DNA of 64,000 bases from Candidatus Neomicrothrix sp. UBA814 (GTDB lineage Bacteria > Actinomycetota > Acidimicrobiia > Acidimicrobiales > Poriferisodalaceae), in NCBI GenBank assembly GCA_002296525.1, contig DBIA01000017.1, positions 1-64,000 of the forward strand, in the 5' to 3' direction. Below, in pieces: positions 7,970 through 16,012 of the stretch. Under the pieces are notes generated by a model. It was not told where the DNA came from. It saw nothing but the letters and a program-made list of their open reading frames with translations, and ran no database searches. Within the stretch, counting starts at the first letter, position 1. Each line of letters starts with the position of its first letter. Position numbers and translations under genes: made by a program.

Positions 7970-8012
7970 GATCCTTTGTTGGTCACCGCGAGGCGGCGAC
8001 CAACAAAGGATC
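7970..8012 (-). terminator. Intrinsic terminator of the 8021-8389 gene
   Basis: A perfect 15-bp stem (GATCCTTTGTTGGTC paired with GACCAACAAAGGATC) with a 13-nt loop starts 8 nt after the stop codon of the minus-strand gene, with TTTTT a little further downstream on that strand. Confidence 0.85.
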
Positions 8013-8020
8013 AAAAGAAG

Positions 8021-8389
8021 TTAGGCGTATAGAGCTGAAATTTGCAGCACAGCCATGATGACGATCACGAGCGCGTTGAAGCCGCGAAATATTGCGAATG
8101 GAGCTTTGGCAAAGTTCTTTCCCATGTTGCTGCCGGCTATTTCGCTGTCCATGTCCTGCATGCCGGCGCCAACATCTGCCAACACCCCGTCAAACCACAG
8201 AAGAGTCCATAGAGAGCCGAGTACTACCCACGCTGCAATAGCCAGTTGCACTGCACCTGTATCTGCAGTTTCGCCTCCCCAAATAATGAATGTGAAGACT
8301 CCTAGTACGGACAAGACGTACGGCAAGATGATCGCCTGAGCGTCTTTGCCGCGCATAGCCATTAACTGGACCCAAGTGTTTTGTTGCAT
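8021..8389 (-). CDS. Small three-helix membrane protein (paralogue of 946-1299)
   Basis: 122 aa with hydrophobic segments near residues 22-40, 48-68 and 100-119. It aligns with the protein at 946-1299 over its second half: DSEIAGSNMG here against PSEIASTKVG there, then KAPFAIFR against KAPFAMYR, then N-A and a helix ending QIS. The N-terminal parts differ. The start ATG has AAGGAG about 10 nt upstream. A strong terminator follows. Family not recognised; function unknown. Confidence 0.75.
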   Translation of the reverse strand: MQQNTWVQLMAMRGKDAQAIILPYVLSVLGVFTFIIWGGETADTGAVQLAIAAWVVLGSLWTLLWFDGVLADVGAGMQDMDSEIAGSNMGKNFAKAPFAIFRGFNALVIVIMAVLQISALYA

Positions 8390-8612
8390 CAGTGGTCTTC
8401 TCCTTATGTTTCAGTCTCTTTGTGACTGTTCCCAACCGAATGGACATAATTTAGAACCAGCACGTGCTACCCAGGTGCACTAAGGCCAAATTCTCGAAAG
8501 CAACCCTTCTAAGCCCGGTCTAGGTTTGAGTGAGTGGCTCTGTGTAGGTTGGGTTAGTCGCCGAGATTGACTCGTTGAACACTGTGCCCCTTCCCTCGAA
8601 CGGTCTTTAGAT

Positions 8613-9878
8613 ATGGATTTTCAAGACGAGCGCACTTCAGCTCCATCTCCGCCGTCTGAAGTGGAGTTTGTGGTGGTCGGTGCCGGATTGGCCGGATTGG
8701 CAGCAGCTCTGACCCTGCATCGAGCCGGCCGCGAAGTGCTCATTCTCGAACGCGATGAATCGGTGGGTGGGCGAGTGCGCACTGATCTTGAGGATGGTTA
8801 CGTGCTTGACCGGGGTTTTCAGGTTCTTTTGACCGCTTACCCCGAAGTAGCTCGCCACATAGATCTGGATGCGCTTGACCTTCGCCCCTTTGTCCGCGGC
8901 GTCAATGTTTGGGAAAACGGTTCGTTTACCGAACTGTCAGACCCAAGAAGATCGTTAACTGCTCTCGTTGGAGGTCTACGGACCCAAGTTTTGACGACGC
9001 GAGATCGTGTTCGATTCTTGAAACTGGCTGTAAGGCTCCTGACGTCGAAAAATGGCTTTCTAGGTCGGGAAGATGATTGCTCAACCGGCGAGTTTTTGGA
9101 GACTCTTAGGTTTTCGGACCGGTCCATAGAGAAGTTGTGGGAGCCCCTGCTGTCGGGGATTCAGCTAACGCCTTCCCTTGAGGGTTCGGCGAGGCTTGCA
9201 TGTCTGATTCTTCGCTGCTTACTCGTGGGTCCGGCAGCAGTTCCTGCCCGCGGAATGCAAGAGATTCCGAACCAGATGGCGGCAGGTCTGCCGCGCGGCT
9301 CGGTACATGTTGGAGTTGAGGTCGAAAAGATTAATGGCTCAGAAGTTTTCCTAAGTACTGGGGAAGTAACGGCTGCAAGGAGGGTGATCGTTGCAACAGA
9401 ACAGCCGGCTGCGGCGCGTTTGCTCAAAGGGGAATCATTTGAGGGTAGGGCTCAGTGGCACGCATACTTTTCTGCTACTGAAGCCCCTAGTAAAAGCGAA
9501 GCGATACATCTCCTTCCCTCTGTGCAGGGTCCGTGCAGAAATATCGCGATTATGAGCAATGTCGCTCCTGAGTATGCCCCTCAAGGCTCAGCATTGATAG
9601 TGGCTGCCGGTCCGACATCGGGACGCGAATCGCATCTAGTAGAGGCTCGCGAACACCTTGTTCATGTTTTTGGACACCAGGCTCAATCATGGGAATTGAT
9701 AAAGCAGGGGATTGTTGAGCATGCTCAGCCAATGTTTGTTCCCGGTGCCAATTTCCGGCGACAGATTCAAAGTGACCAACAAATAGTGGTGGCAGGCGAC
9801 CACCGAACTACCCCATCTATTCAAGGGGCACTGGTGTCGGGTCGACTCGCGGCGCTAGAGGCCATTCGCGAGCAATAA
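8613..9878 (+). CDS. FAD-dependent amine-oxidase/phytoene-desaturase-like oxidoreductase
   Basis: 421 aa. A Rossmann FAD motif (VVVGAGLAGLAAAL) begins near residue 20. It is followed by the E-R-D motif at the second strand end, G-G-R-V-R-T (the typical GGR motif of the amine oxidase / protoporphyrinogen oxidase fold) and L-D-R-G-F-Q-V-L. The C-terminal G-D-x-x-x-T-P-S-I-Q-G-A-L-x-S-G-R is the standard FAD-closing motif. The substrate is unknown; cofactor and fold are sure. It sits immediately upstream of the P450-kinase fusion in the light-response island and may act on a lipid or isoprenoid with those genes. Confidence 0.8.
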   Translation: MDFQDERTSAPSPPSEVEFVVVGAGLAGLAAALTLHRAGREVLILERDESVGGRVRTDLEDGYVLDRGFQVLLTAYPEVARHIDLDALDLRPFVRGVNVWENGSFTELSDPRRSLTALVGGLRTQVLTTRDRVRFLKLAVRLLTSKNGFLGREDDCSTGEFLETLRFSDRSIEKLWEPLLSGIQLTPSLEGSARLACLILRCLLVGPAAVPARGMQEIPNQMAAGLPRGSVHVGVEVEKINGSEVFLSTGEVTAARRVIVATEQPAAARLLKGESFEGRAQWHAYFSATEAPSKSEAIHLLPSVQGPCRNIAIMSNVAPEYAPQGSALIVAAGPTSGRESHLVEAREHLVHVFGHQAQSWELIKQGIVEHAQPMFVPGANFRRQIQSDQQIVVAGDHRTTPSIQGALVSGRLAALEAIREQ

Positions 9879-9904
9879 AAAATGAGTGGGGGACTTTAGA
9901 AGTA

Positions 9905-9916
9905 TTTAGCGCTAAA
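9905..9916. promoter_or_regulatory. Palindromic operator candidate TTTAGCGCTAAA with direct-repeat half-site
   Basis: A perfect 12-bp palindrome 28 nt upstream of the likely GTG start (9945) of the P450-kinase gene. A further TTTAG lies at 9895-9899, exactly 10 bp before the TTTAG of the palindrome, so both inverted and direct half-site repeats are present. It matches the sites at 6695, 20589 and 21976. Confidence 0.7.
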
Positions 9917-9944
9917 CTCCAGGCGACTTGTGGAGGTCGATGGA

Positions 9945-12854
9945 GTGAGTGATTTAAACGAAGCAACGGAGCTCATCGACACTACTGCTCCGGGGTCATT
10001 GCCGTTTGTCGACTTCGCTATCTCAGACTTTTCTGAGTTAGTAGCCGCTACGGAGCAGCTACAAGCCACTGGCCACTGGGCAGTGCGAACTCCTGCCGGT
10101 CCGCTGGTTTTCGGATACGACCAAACTCGCGAGATTCTCCGCGACCCTTCTTGGATCACAGTGCTTTCTGGTGTCAGTTCATTGCAATCTGAAAAACGCG
10201 ACGACATTAACTTTGATCAATTGATCGACCGCGCACGTGAGATGTTGCCTGGAGCGGGTGATCAGGTAGAGATGCGACCAAATCTTTTGTCTGTAGAAGG
10301 TGAAGATCACCGACGCCTGCGACGTCTAGTAAGCGCGTCTTTCACGCCAGCTAGCAGCGAAGCGCTACGACCGTTTATGCGCGAACATGCCGATCGCCTT
10401 CTGGAACCTCTGGTGCAGCGACGTGGCGGCGATCTTGTGGCTGAATTCTGCAGGCCTTACCCGATTCCGGTGATCTGCAAGCTATTGGGTATCGACGATA
10501 ATGACCACGACCAGTTTGGGCGATGGGCGGACATAATTTTTTCTGGCCTTGATGCAGACGCGGACGCTGTTTTGGGCCGACTAGAAGAGATAACCGCTGC
10601 GCAAGGCGAACTTGACGATTACGCAACCGGACTGGTCGCCGAACGGAAAGGCTGCCCGCACGCCGACCTTGTCAGTGATTTGGTCCAAGCAACCTACGAC
10701 GAAGACCGTCTGAGCGTAGACGAGTTGGTGGCCATGATCGAAGCCATCTTGTTGGCAGGCACCGACACCACTCGAAACCAGTTGGGGTCCTTGCTTGCAG
10801 TGTTGGCAGGGCAACCAGACCAATATCAGGCCGTCCGCAATGACAGGTCGCTAGTACCCGCCGTTGTTGAGGAGTCTTTGCGCTACATCGGCGCGGTTCG
10901 GACGACGGCGCGTGTTGCGAGCGAAGACCGAGTTGTCGACGGAATGTTTTTCCCAGCGGGAACCACAGTGCTACTGGGTCTGCACGCTGCAGGTTTAGGT
11001 CAACCAGATGATGGCTTTCGCTTTGACTTAGAACGAGGTGATCGAGCGCCGCATCTAGCTTTTGGTTTGGGAGCTCATCACTGCTTAGGCGCGGCGTTGG
11101 CGCGAGCAGAGTTACAAGAAGCCCTCAATTCGTTTTTGGATGTTGTCCCGGCATATCGGCTATCGGCGCCCGTTACTTGGAAGCCTTTATCGATGGGAAT
11201 TTGGGGCCCAGAGAAGCTCGAATTTGAAATTCTTGATCGACCTGTCGAAGACAGCCAAGAGCAGCCTCTTGGTCAACTAGACGCATCGGTAGCTTTGCCG
11301 ACCGCCCCAGACGCCGAAAACCTATGGATTAAAGACGCCCACGCTGTCCGTAGTGCTATCGCAGCTGGGATACCTCGGCTAGTGAATAAGCCTTCGTTCC
11401 CTCCTGTCACTCGTCTCGTACACACGACCCTACGTTTCGGATGGGCTCTCCTCAGTTGGAAGCTCTTTGACCGACGTCTTGATAAGCAAAATCGGACGGA
11501 GTCGCTATACAGGCGACTGCGAATAGCTGCTGAACGTCTTGGACCCACATACGTAAAGCTTGCCCAACTGATATCGGCCGCTGAAGGGGTTTTCCCGCAA
11601 GCACTAGTAGATGAATGTTCACGCTGTCGAGACCAAGCAAAACCCTCGCCATGGCGCAAAATACGACGCATCCTGCGCCGAGATCTAGGTTCATTGGATG
11701 CTGCGTTCGCAAGCTTCGACCAGCAACCATTTGCCGCTGCGTCAATCGCCCAAGTTCACGCAGCAACTCTTCCTGACGGGTCGGAAGTTGTAGTCAAAGT
11801 CCAACGACCGTCAATACATAAAAAGGTGGTGCGTGACCTGCGCGTCCTCGCGTGGGTAGCACCGCGCCTCGTTGGCCGTATTCCGGTAGCTGCGCTCGCC
11901 AACCCCCCGGCGCTAGTGCAACTCTTTGCGGAAACAATTTCTGAGGAGCTGGACTTCCGTTTAGAGGTAGCGAACCTCTTTGAGATCCGGAGGGCCTTGG
12001 CGACTGGGGGACGCGACCGATGGATCGCTCCTGAACCAGTGCTGGAAATGACGACATCGCGCGTCATTGTCATGTCGCGCGTTCCAGGAACTCCCTTGAC
12101 CCGTTTGGATTCTGACCAAATCACTGATCAAGAAACCCGGACCCTGTTTAGAAATATGGTCGACGGCCTATTAGAAGGTGCGGCCCTTCATGGAATTTTT
12201 CATGGAGACTTCCATGCGGGCAACCTGTTCGTCGTCGACGGCGGAGTCATTGGACTCGTTGATTACGGAATGGTCGGCAGGCTGGACCACGACCGGCGTA
12301 TCTCATTCCTTCGTTATGTCACCGGTCTTATGTCTGGCGACGTTCGTACGCAAGTGCTAGCTGTTAGAGACTTAGGCGCTTTCGCGCCCGATGTCGACGT
12401 CGAAGACCTAATTCAGAAGTTGCAATTAGATCGAGTCGATTTTGATCCACTTCAGTTGACAGAAGAACAGTTTGTCTCGGAGTTTCAGACGCTACTCAAG
12501 GAATTGTTGGCTAGCGGTGCGCGGATTCCAAAAGAACTTATGTTGTTCGTGAAGAACTTTGCCTACCTCGCGTCTTTCGTTCAGAAACTGGACCCCGATA
12601 TGGATCTACTGGGTGAATTCTCTGCCATTAGTGCCGGCTTCCTTACGAAACACGGCTTCCGAGTATCAGCGGAACTTGGGCTCGCCCTCCAAGACCTAGA
12701 GGTATCTGAGTCCTCATTTCGGCGAGCTGCAGGGATCAGAGACGACGTCGAAGTATTGACTTGGCAAGATTTGTCTAACCGCAGAGAAGCAATGCAACGC
12801 CGATTACTTAACAACGAAAAAAGTCGGCGGGAACTTAAAGGTTTGGTGAAATGA
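9945..12854 (+). CDS. Cytochrome P450 fused to an ABC1/UbiB atypical kinase
   Basis: 969 aa from GTG 9945, which has GGAGG 8 nt upstream; the GTG at 9930 lies before that ribosome site. Residues 1-435 form a P450: I-helix A-G-T-D-T-T-R near 270, E-E-S-L-R (ExxR) near 308, and heme loop F-G-L-G-A-H-H-C-L-G with the Cys thiolate near 380. After a roughly 90-residue linker, residues 530-900 form an ABC1/UbiB kinase: K-L-A-Q (variant of the KxGQ motif), AAASIAQVH, the strand Lys in V-V-V-K-V-Q, E-E-L-D-F (ExD), H-G-D-F-H-A-G-N and D-Y-G. No frameshift separates them. ABC1 kinases support quinone and isoprenoid lipid synthesis. First gene of the B12-regulator operon. Confidence 0.9.
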   Translation: MSDLNEATELIDTTAPGSLPFVDFAISDFSELVAATEQLQATGHWAVRTPAGPLVFGYDQTREILRDPSWITVLSGVSSLQSEKRDDINFDQLIDRAREMLPGAGDQVEMRPNLLSVEGEDHRRLRRLVSASFTPASSEALRPFMREHADRLLEPLVQRRGGDLVAEFCRPYPIPVICKLLGIDDNDHDQFGRWADIIFSGLDADADAVLGRLEEITAAQGELDDYATGLVAERKGCPHADLVSDLVQATYDEDRLSVDELVAMIEAILLAGTDTTRNQLGSLLAVLAGQPDQYQAVRNDRSLVPAVVEESLRYIGAVRTTARVASEDRVVDGMFFPAGTTVLLGLHAAGLGQPDDGFRFDLERGDRAPHLAFGLGAHHCLGAALARAELQEALNSFLDVVPAYRLSAPVTWKPLSMGIWGPEKLEFEILDRPVEDSQEQPLGQLDASVALPTAPDAENLWIKDAHAVRSAIAAGIPRLVNKPSFPPVTRLVHTTLRFGWALLSWKLFDRRLDKQNRTESLYRRLRIAAERLGPTYVKLAQLISAAEGVFPQALVDECSRCRDQAKPSPWRKIRRILRRDLGSLDAAFASFDQQPFAAASIAQVHAATLPDGSEVVVKVQRPSIHKKVVRDLRVLAWVAPRLVGRIPVAALANPPALVQLFAETISEELDFRLEVANLFEIRRALATGGRDRWIAPEPVLEMTTSRVIVMSRVPGTPLTRLDSDQITDQETRTLFRNMVDGLLEGAALHGIFHGDFHAGNLFVVDGGVIGLVDYGMVGRLDHDRRISFLRYVTGLMSGDVRTQVLAVRDLGAFAPDVDVEDLIQKLQLDRVDFDPLQLTEEQFVSEFQTLLKELLASGARIPKELMLFVKNFAYLASFVQKLDPDMDLLGEFSAISAGFLTKHGFRVSAELGLALQDLEVSESSFRRAAGIRDDVEVLTWQDLSNRREAMQRRLLNNEKSRRELKGLVK

Positions 12855-13666
12855 CTGAAACATCCGAGATGCTCACCTTGACCGAAGCGGCGGAACGCCT
12901 CGACCTTCATTACATGACCGTCTATAAGTACGTTCGTTCAGGCAAATTACCTGCCAAGAAGAGTGGAGGCAGTTGGGAAGTCTCAGCCGGTGATTTAGAT
13001 GCAATGTCTGAGTTAGAGCGCGCCCCGTCGGGGCGAGGTCACAGGTCGTTGGGAAGCAAATCTGACTCTTTTCTGCAAGCCCTGCTCGCAGGAGACACAG
13101 CAGGAGCGTGGCTGATAGTTCAAGGAGGTTTCGACGGAGGTGCCACCGTTGAAGAAGTCATATGTGAAGTAATCCTTCCAGCGCTTCGATCAATAGGCGA
13201 TGAATGGGCAAATGGTCGATTAGAGGTCTATGAAGAGCACAGAGCTTCCGGCGTTGTCTCATCGTTGTTGGGACGGATGCAAGGACTACCTCAGCGTCGC
13301 GGTAGAAAACTTGGAAGTGTTCTTATTGCTTGCCCACCGCTTGAAACCCACGCGCTACCCGCAGCGATTTGCGCTGAGTTGGTCCGAAGTTGGGGTTACG
13401 ACCCTGTAAACCTAGGCGCTGACAGTCCCGTAGACACGATTATCCAAGCTGCGCAATACACGGATGAGCTACTCGCGATCGTATTGAGCACCGTAAGTTC
13501 GACATCATGCAAGCTGGTAGTTGAGACGGTCGAGGCAATCCAGGCATCGATCCCCGAAATGCCAGTTATCGTTGGAGGAAATTGGCCCGGCCTACCGGTC
13601 AACGCCATCTCAATTGAAGGTTTCCCTGCGCTGTTGAGTCATTTGGAACAACTCAGTGGCTCGTAA
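12851..13666 (+). CDS. CarH/LitR-like cobalamin-binding transcriptional regulator (probable light sensor)
   Basis: 271 aa. Residues 10-55 form an excisionase/BldC-type winged helix-turn-helix rather than a classic MerR domain. A four-helix cap follows with W119-x9-E129-H130, the Wx9EH signature of adenosylcobalamin photoreceptors. The Rossmann B12-binding domain has E165-T-H167, whose His is the expected lower cobalt ligand, followed by the N-L-G-A-D-S-P segment. Known CarH tetramers repress in the dark and release DNA when light breaks the Co-C bond. The gene overlaps the P450-kinase stop (ATGA) and the next start. Light sensing is inferred; the TTTAGNNCTAAA sites are the proposed targets. 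Confidence 0.85.
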   Translation: MTETSEMLTLTEAAERLDLHYMTVYKYVRSGKLPAKKSGGSWEVSAGDLDAMSELERAPSGRGHRSLGSKSDSFLQALLAGDTAGAWLIVQGGFDGGATVEEVICEVILPALRSIGDEWANGRLEVYEEHRASGVVSSLLGRMQGLPQRRGRKLGSVLIACPPLETHALPAAICAELVRSWGYDPVNLGADSPVDTIIQAAQYTDELLAIVLSTVSSTSCKLVVETVEAIQASIPEMPVIVGGNWPGLPVNAISIEGFPALLSHLEQLSGS

Positions 13667-15155
13667 TGATGCACCAATAGTTGTCACCGGTGCCACCGGC
13701 TACGTAGGGGGCAGGCTGATTCCCCGGCTACTTGCCGCCGGCTACTCAGTCCGATGCGTAGCTCGCCGTCCCGAAGAGCTATCCGACCGCTTGTGGAAAG
13801 ACCAAGTTGAGATAGTCCAAGCTGATCTATCTCGACCCGAGGAGATTCCACGAGCTCTAGATGGTGCTAAAGCTGCTTACTACTTGTTGCACTCGATGTC
13901 GTCATCCAATGACTTTGCGAAGGTCGAGTCAAGCATGGCGCAGGAATTCGCGATAGCAGCCGAAGCTCAAAATCTCGACCAAATTGTTTATTTGGGTGGA
14001 CTCGGCCACGACGGCAATGACAAATCTGATCACCTCTCCAGCCGCCATAGAGTCGGCCGCCTTCTTGCCTCAGGTGAGACTCCCGTCACCGAACTTAGGG
14101 CAGCCGTAATAATTGGGTCCGGTAGCGCTTCGTTTGAGATGTTGCGCTCGCTTGTCGAGGTACTGCCCTTTATGGTGGTGCCTAAGTGGGTATCGCAGAC
14201 TCTTTGTCAGCCCGTGGCGATCAGCGATGTGCTCGACGATCTTGTATTCGTGTTGAATCGCCCCGAATTTTATGACCGTACGATCGACATTGGCGGGCCC
14301 GATGTCGTCACCTATCAAGACATGATGCATGCGTACGCGAACGTCGCCGGGTTACGGCGGCGTTGGATACTACCGGTGCCTGTTTTGACTCCACGACTTT
14401 CGTCGCATTGGGTCAATCTGGTCAGTCCTCTACCGATTCAATTGGCCCGTCCTTTAATTGATTCGCTAACCAGTGATGTTGTTGTCGCCGATGGGGGAGA
14501 AGGATGTGTTCGAGGGGCACCTAATCAAAGTTTGGAAGAATCGATCGGATACGCGGTTTCTTCGGTTCAAGGCCAAGAATTACCCACACGCTGGAGCAAC
14601 GACCGTGCTCCGGGTGATGAATTAGGCGCAGCTATGCCGGACCCCAGTGACCCTTTTTGGGCCGGAGGGCGCATGTTTGTTGATCAGCGCGGTTTGGTCG
14701 CTGACTCCGATGTCGATTCGGTGATGGCGGTCGTCCGTTCTCTCGGTGGTAGCACTGGGTGGCTAGTTTTCGATTGGCTTTGGGCGGTGCGGGGTTTCGT
14801 CGACAAACTTCTCGGCGGCGTTGGACTGCGACGAGGCAGACGACACCCCACCGAATTGCGTGTTGGGGACTCTGTCGATTTTTTTGAGGTCGTGGAAGTC
14901 ACCCCAAACTCGCTGCGTCTGCGAGCAGAGATGAAAGTCCCAGGGCACGCATGGCTTGAATGGCAAGCCCACCCTAAGGAAAGCGGATGTTCGGTTGAAC
15001 AGAGGGCAGTTTTTGTTCCCCGCGGTCTATGGGGCCGGGTCTACTGGCTTTCGCTGGTTCCAGCTCACGCCGTTATATTCAAACGAATGCTGAGAGCAAT
15101 TAGTGATCGCGCCGAGAAGTTGTCGACTATGCCTGTGGGAGGGTCCGAGAAGTGA
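13656..15155 (+). CDS. SDR/NmrA-type oxidoreductase with C-terminal DUF2867
   Basis: 499 aa. The Rossmann motif V-T-G-A-T-G-Y-V-G-G lies near residue 10, A-R-R-P-E-E after strand 2 fits NADP binding, and the atypical-SDR core runs to about residue 300. The remainder is the DUF2867 (SRPBCC-like) domain beginning near D-P-F-W-A-G-G and ending with W-G-R-V-Y-W. Proteins of this architecture recur in photolyase/LitR-type clusters. Substrate unknown. The GTG start overlaps the regulator gene by 11 bp and the stop overlaps the next GTG (GTGA), so the operon is tightly coupled. Confidence 0.85.
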   Translation: MARNDAPIVVTGATGYVGGRLIPRLLAAGYSVRCVARRPEELSDRLWKDQVEIVQADLSRPEEIPRALDGAKAAYYLLHSMSSSNDFAKVESSMAQEFAIAAEAQNLDQIVYLGGLGHDGNDKSDHLSSRHRVGRLLASGETPVTELRAAVIIGSGSASFEMLRSLVEVLPFMVVPKWVSQTLCQPVAISDVLDDLVFVLNRPEFYDRTIDIGGPDVVTYQDMMHAYANVAGLRRRWILPVPVLTPRLSSHWVNLVSPLPIQLARPLIDSLTSDVVVADGGEGCVRGAPNQSLEESIGYAVSSVQGQELPTRWSNDRAPGDELGAAMPDPSDPFWAGGRMFVDQRGLVADSDVDSVMAVVRSLGGSTGWLVFDWLWAVRGFVDKLLGGVGLRRGRRHPTELRVGDSVDFFEVVEVTPNSLRLRAEMKVPGHAWLEWQAHPKESGCSVEQRAVFVPRGLWGRVYWLSLVPAHAVIFKRMLRAISDRAEKLSTMPVGGSEK

Positions 15156-16012
15156 GTAAACGAACTTCTGTTTCTGGCACAATCGTTGGTCTTGCACTCA
15201 TAACTCTTGTTGCAATGTGCGGCGCTGACGGACTCTGGGGCCAATACTCGTTACCACCGGTGATTATTTCCGCGATGGGGGCAGTCTTGATTCAGTGGAT
15301 TGCCTTTGGGTTTGCTTGGAAGTTGAAGTCAGAACGTTTCTTTGACTTGCTTGGTTCGGCGACCTTCGCTCTGGTTGTTGTCCTTGCAGCGCTCTATTCC
15401 CGGTCCGATATAGGTTCTCTCGATATTGCACTATTAATCGCGGTCTGTTTGTGGGCATCCAGGCTGGGTTCCTTTTTGGTGTCCCGAGTCAGAAAAGTAG
15501 GTTCGGACAGACGTTTCGACGCAATGAAAAAAGATTTTTCTTTGTTTCTTATGACGTGGACCCTGCAAGCAACTTGGGTTGTCGTAACCACCGCACCAGT
15601 GCTCACGGTGATTGGCGACGGAGTCGGTCAGCAACTTGGAATTGTCGAAACGTTCGGTTTGTTGGTGTGGACCATAGGTTTCTCGATCGAGATAATTGCG
15701 GACGAGCAAAAGAAGAAGTTCAGATTGTCGGGCAGTGAGTCATTTATCTGCACAGGTTTGTGGAGCCGGTCAAGACACCCCAACTACTTCGGTGAAATCG
15801 TGTTGTGGAGTGGATTGGCGATCGCCGCATTGCCTTCACTGAATGGATTCCAGCTGCTGACGCTTATCTCCCCGCTGTTTGTCTGGACTCTTTTGATGAA
15901 AATATCTGGAGTGCCGATGTTAGAAGCGAAAGCTGATCGTAAGTGGGGTAACGACCCTGCTTACGTTGATCACAAGTCGACAACGCCGTTGCTGGTACCA
16001 CGCTTAAGGTAA
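15152..16012 (+). CDS. DUF1295 membrane protein (steroid 5-alpha-reductase-like fold)
   Basis: 286 aa with about seven hydrophobic helices. The C-terminal signature S-R-H-P-N-Y-F-G-E near residue 210 and the later Y-V-D-H-K-S-T-T-P-L are typical of DUF1295, a family related to steroid 5-alpha reductases and isoprenylcysteine methyltransferases that bind NADPH or SAM near this motif. Substrate is probably a lipid, unproved. The GTG start overlaps the previous stop by 4 bp. Last gene of the plus-strand operon; its stop abuts the stop of the opposing acyltransferase with no spacer. Confidence 0.85.
   Translation: MSKRTSVSGTIVGLALITLVAMCGADGLWGQYSLPPVIISAMGAVLIQWIAFGFAWKLKSERFFDLLGSATFALVVVLAALYSRSDIGSLDIALLIAVCLWASRLGSFLVSRVRKVGSDRRFDAMKKDFSLFLMTWTLQATWVVVTTAPVLTVIGDGVGQQLGIVETFGLLVWTIGFSIEIIADEQKKKFRLSGSESFICTGLWSRSRHPNYFGEIVLWSGLAIAALPSLNGFQLLTLISPLFVWTLLMKISGVPMLEAKADRKWGNDPAYVDHKSTTPLLVPRLR

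Noticed and set aside
7924..7986. N-terminal extension of the SnoaL-like protein
   Set aside because: It would start inside the terminator stem of the neighbouring gene and has no ribosome site; ATG 7923 has AAGG.
8449..8454. Single ATTTAG upstream of the 8021-8389 gene, read as another operator
   Set aside because: Only a half-site; the CTAAAT partner is absent, so it is not counted with the palindromes.
9930..9944. Upstream GTG start for the P450-kinase fusion
   Set aside because: The GGAGG ribosome site (9932-9936) lies after it and is correctly spaced for GTG 9945.
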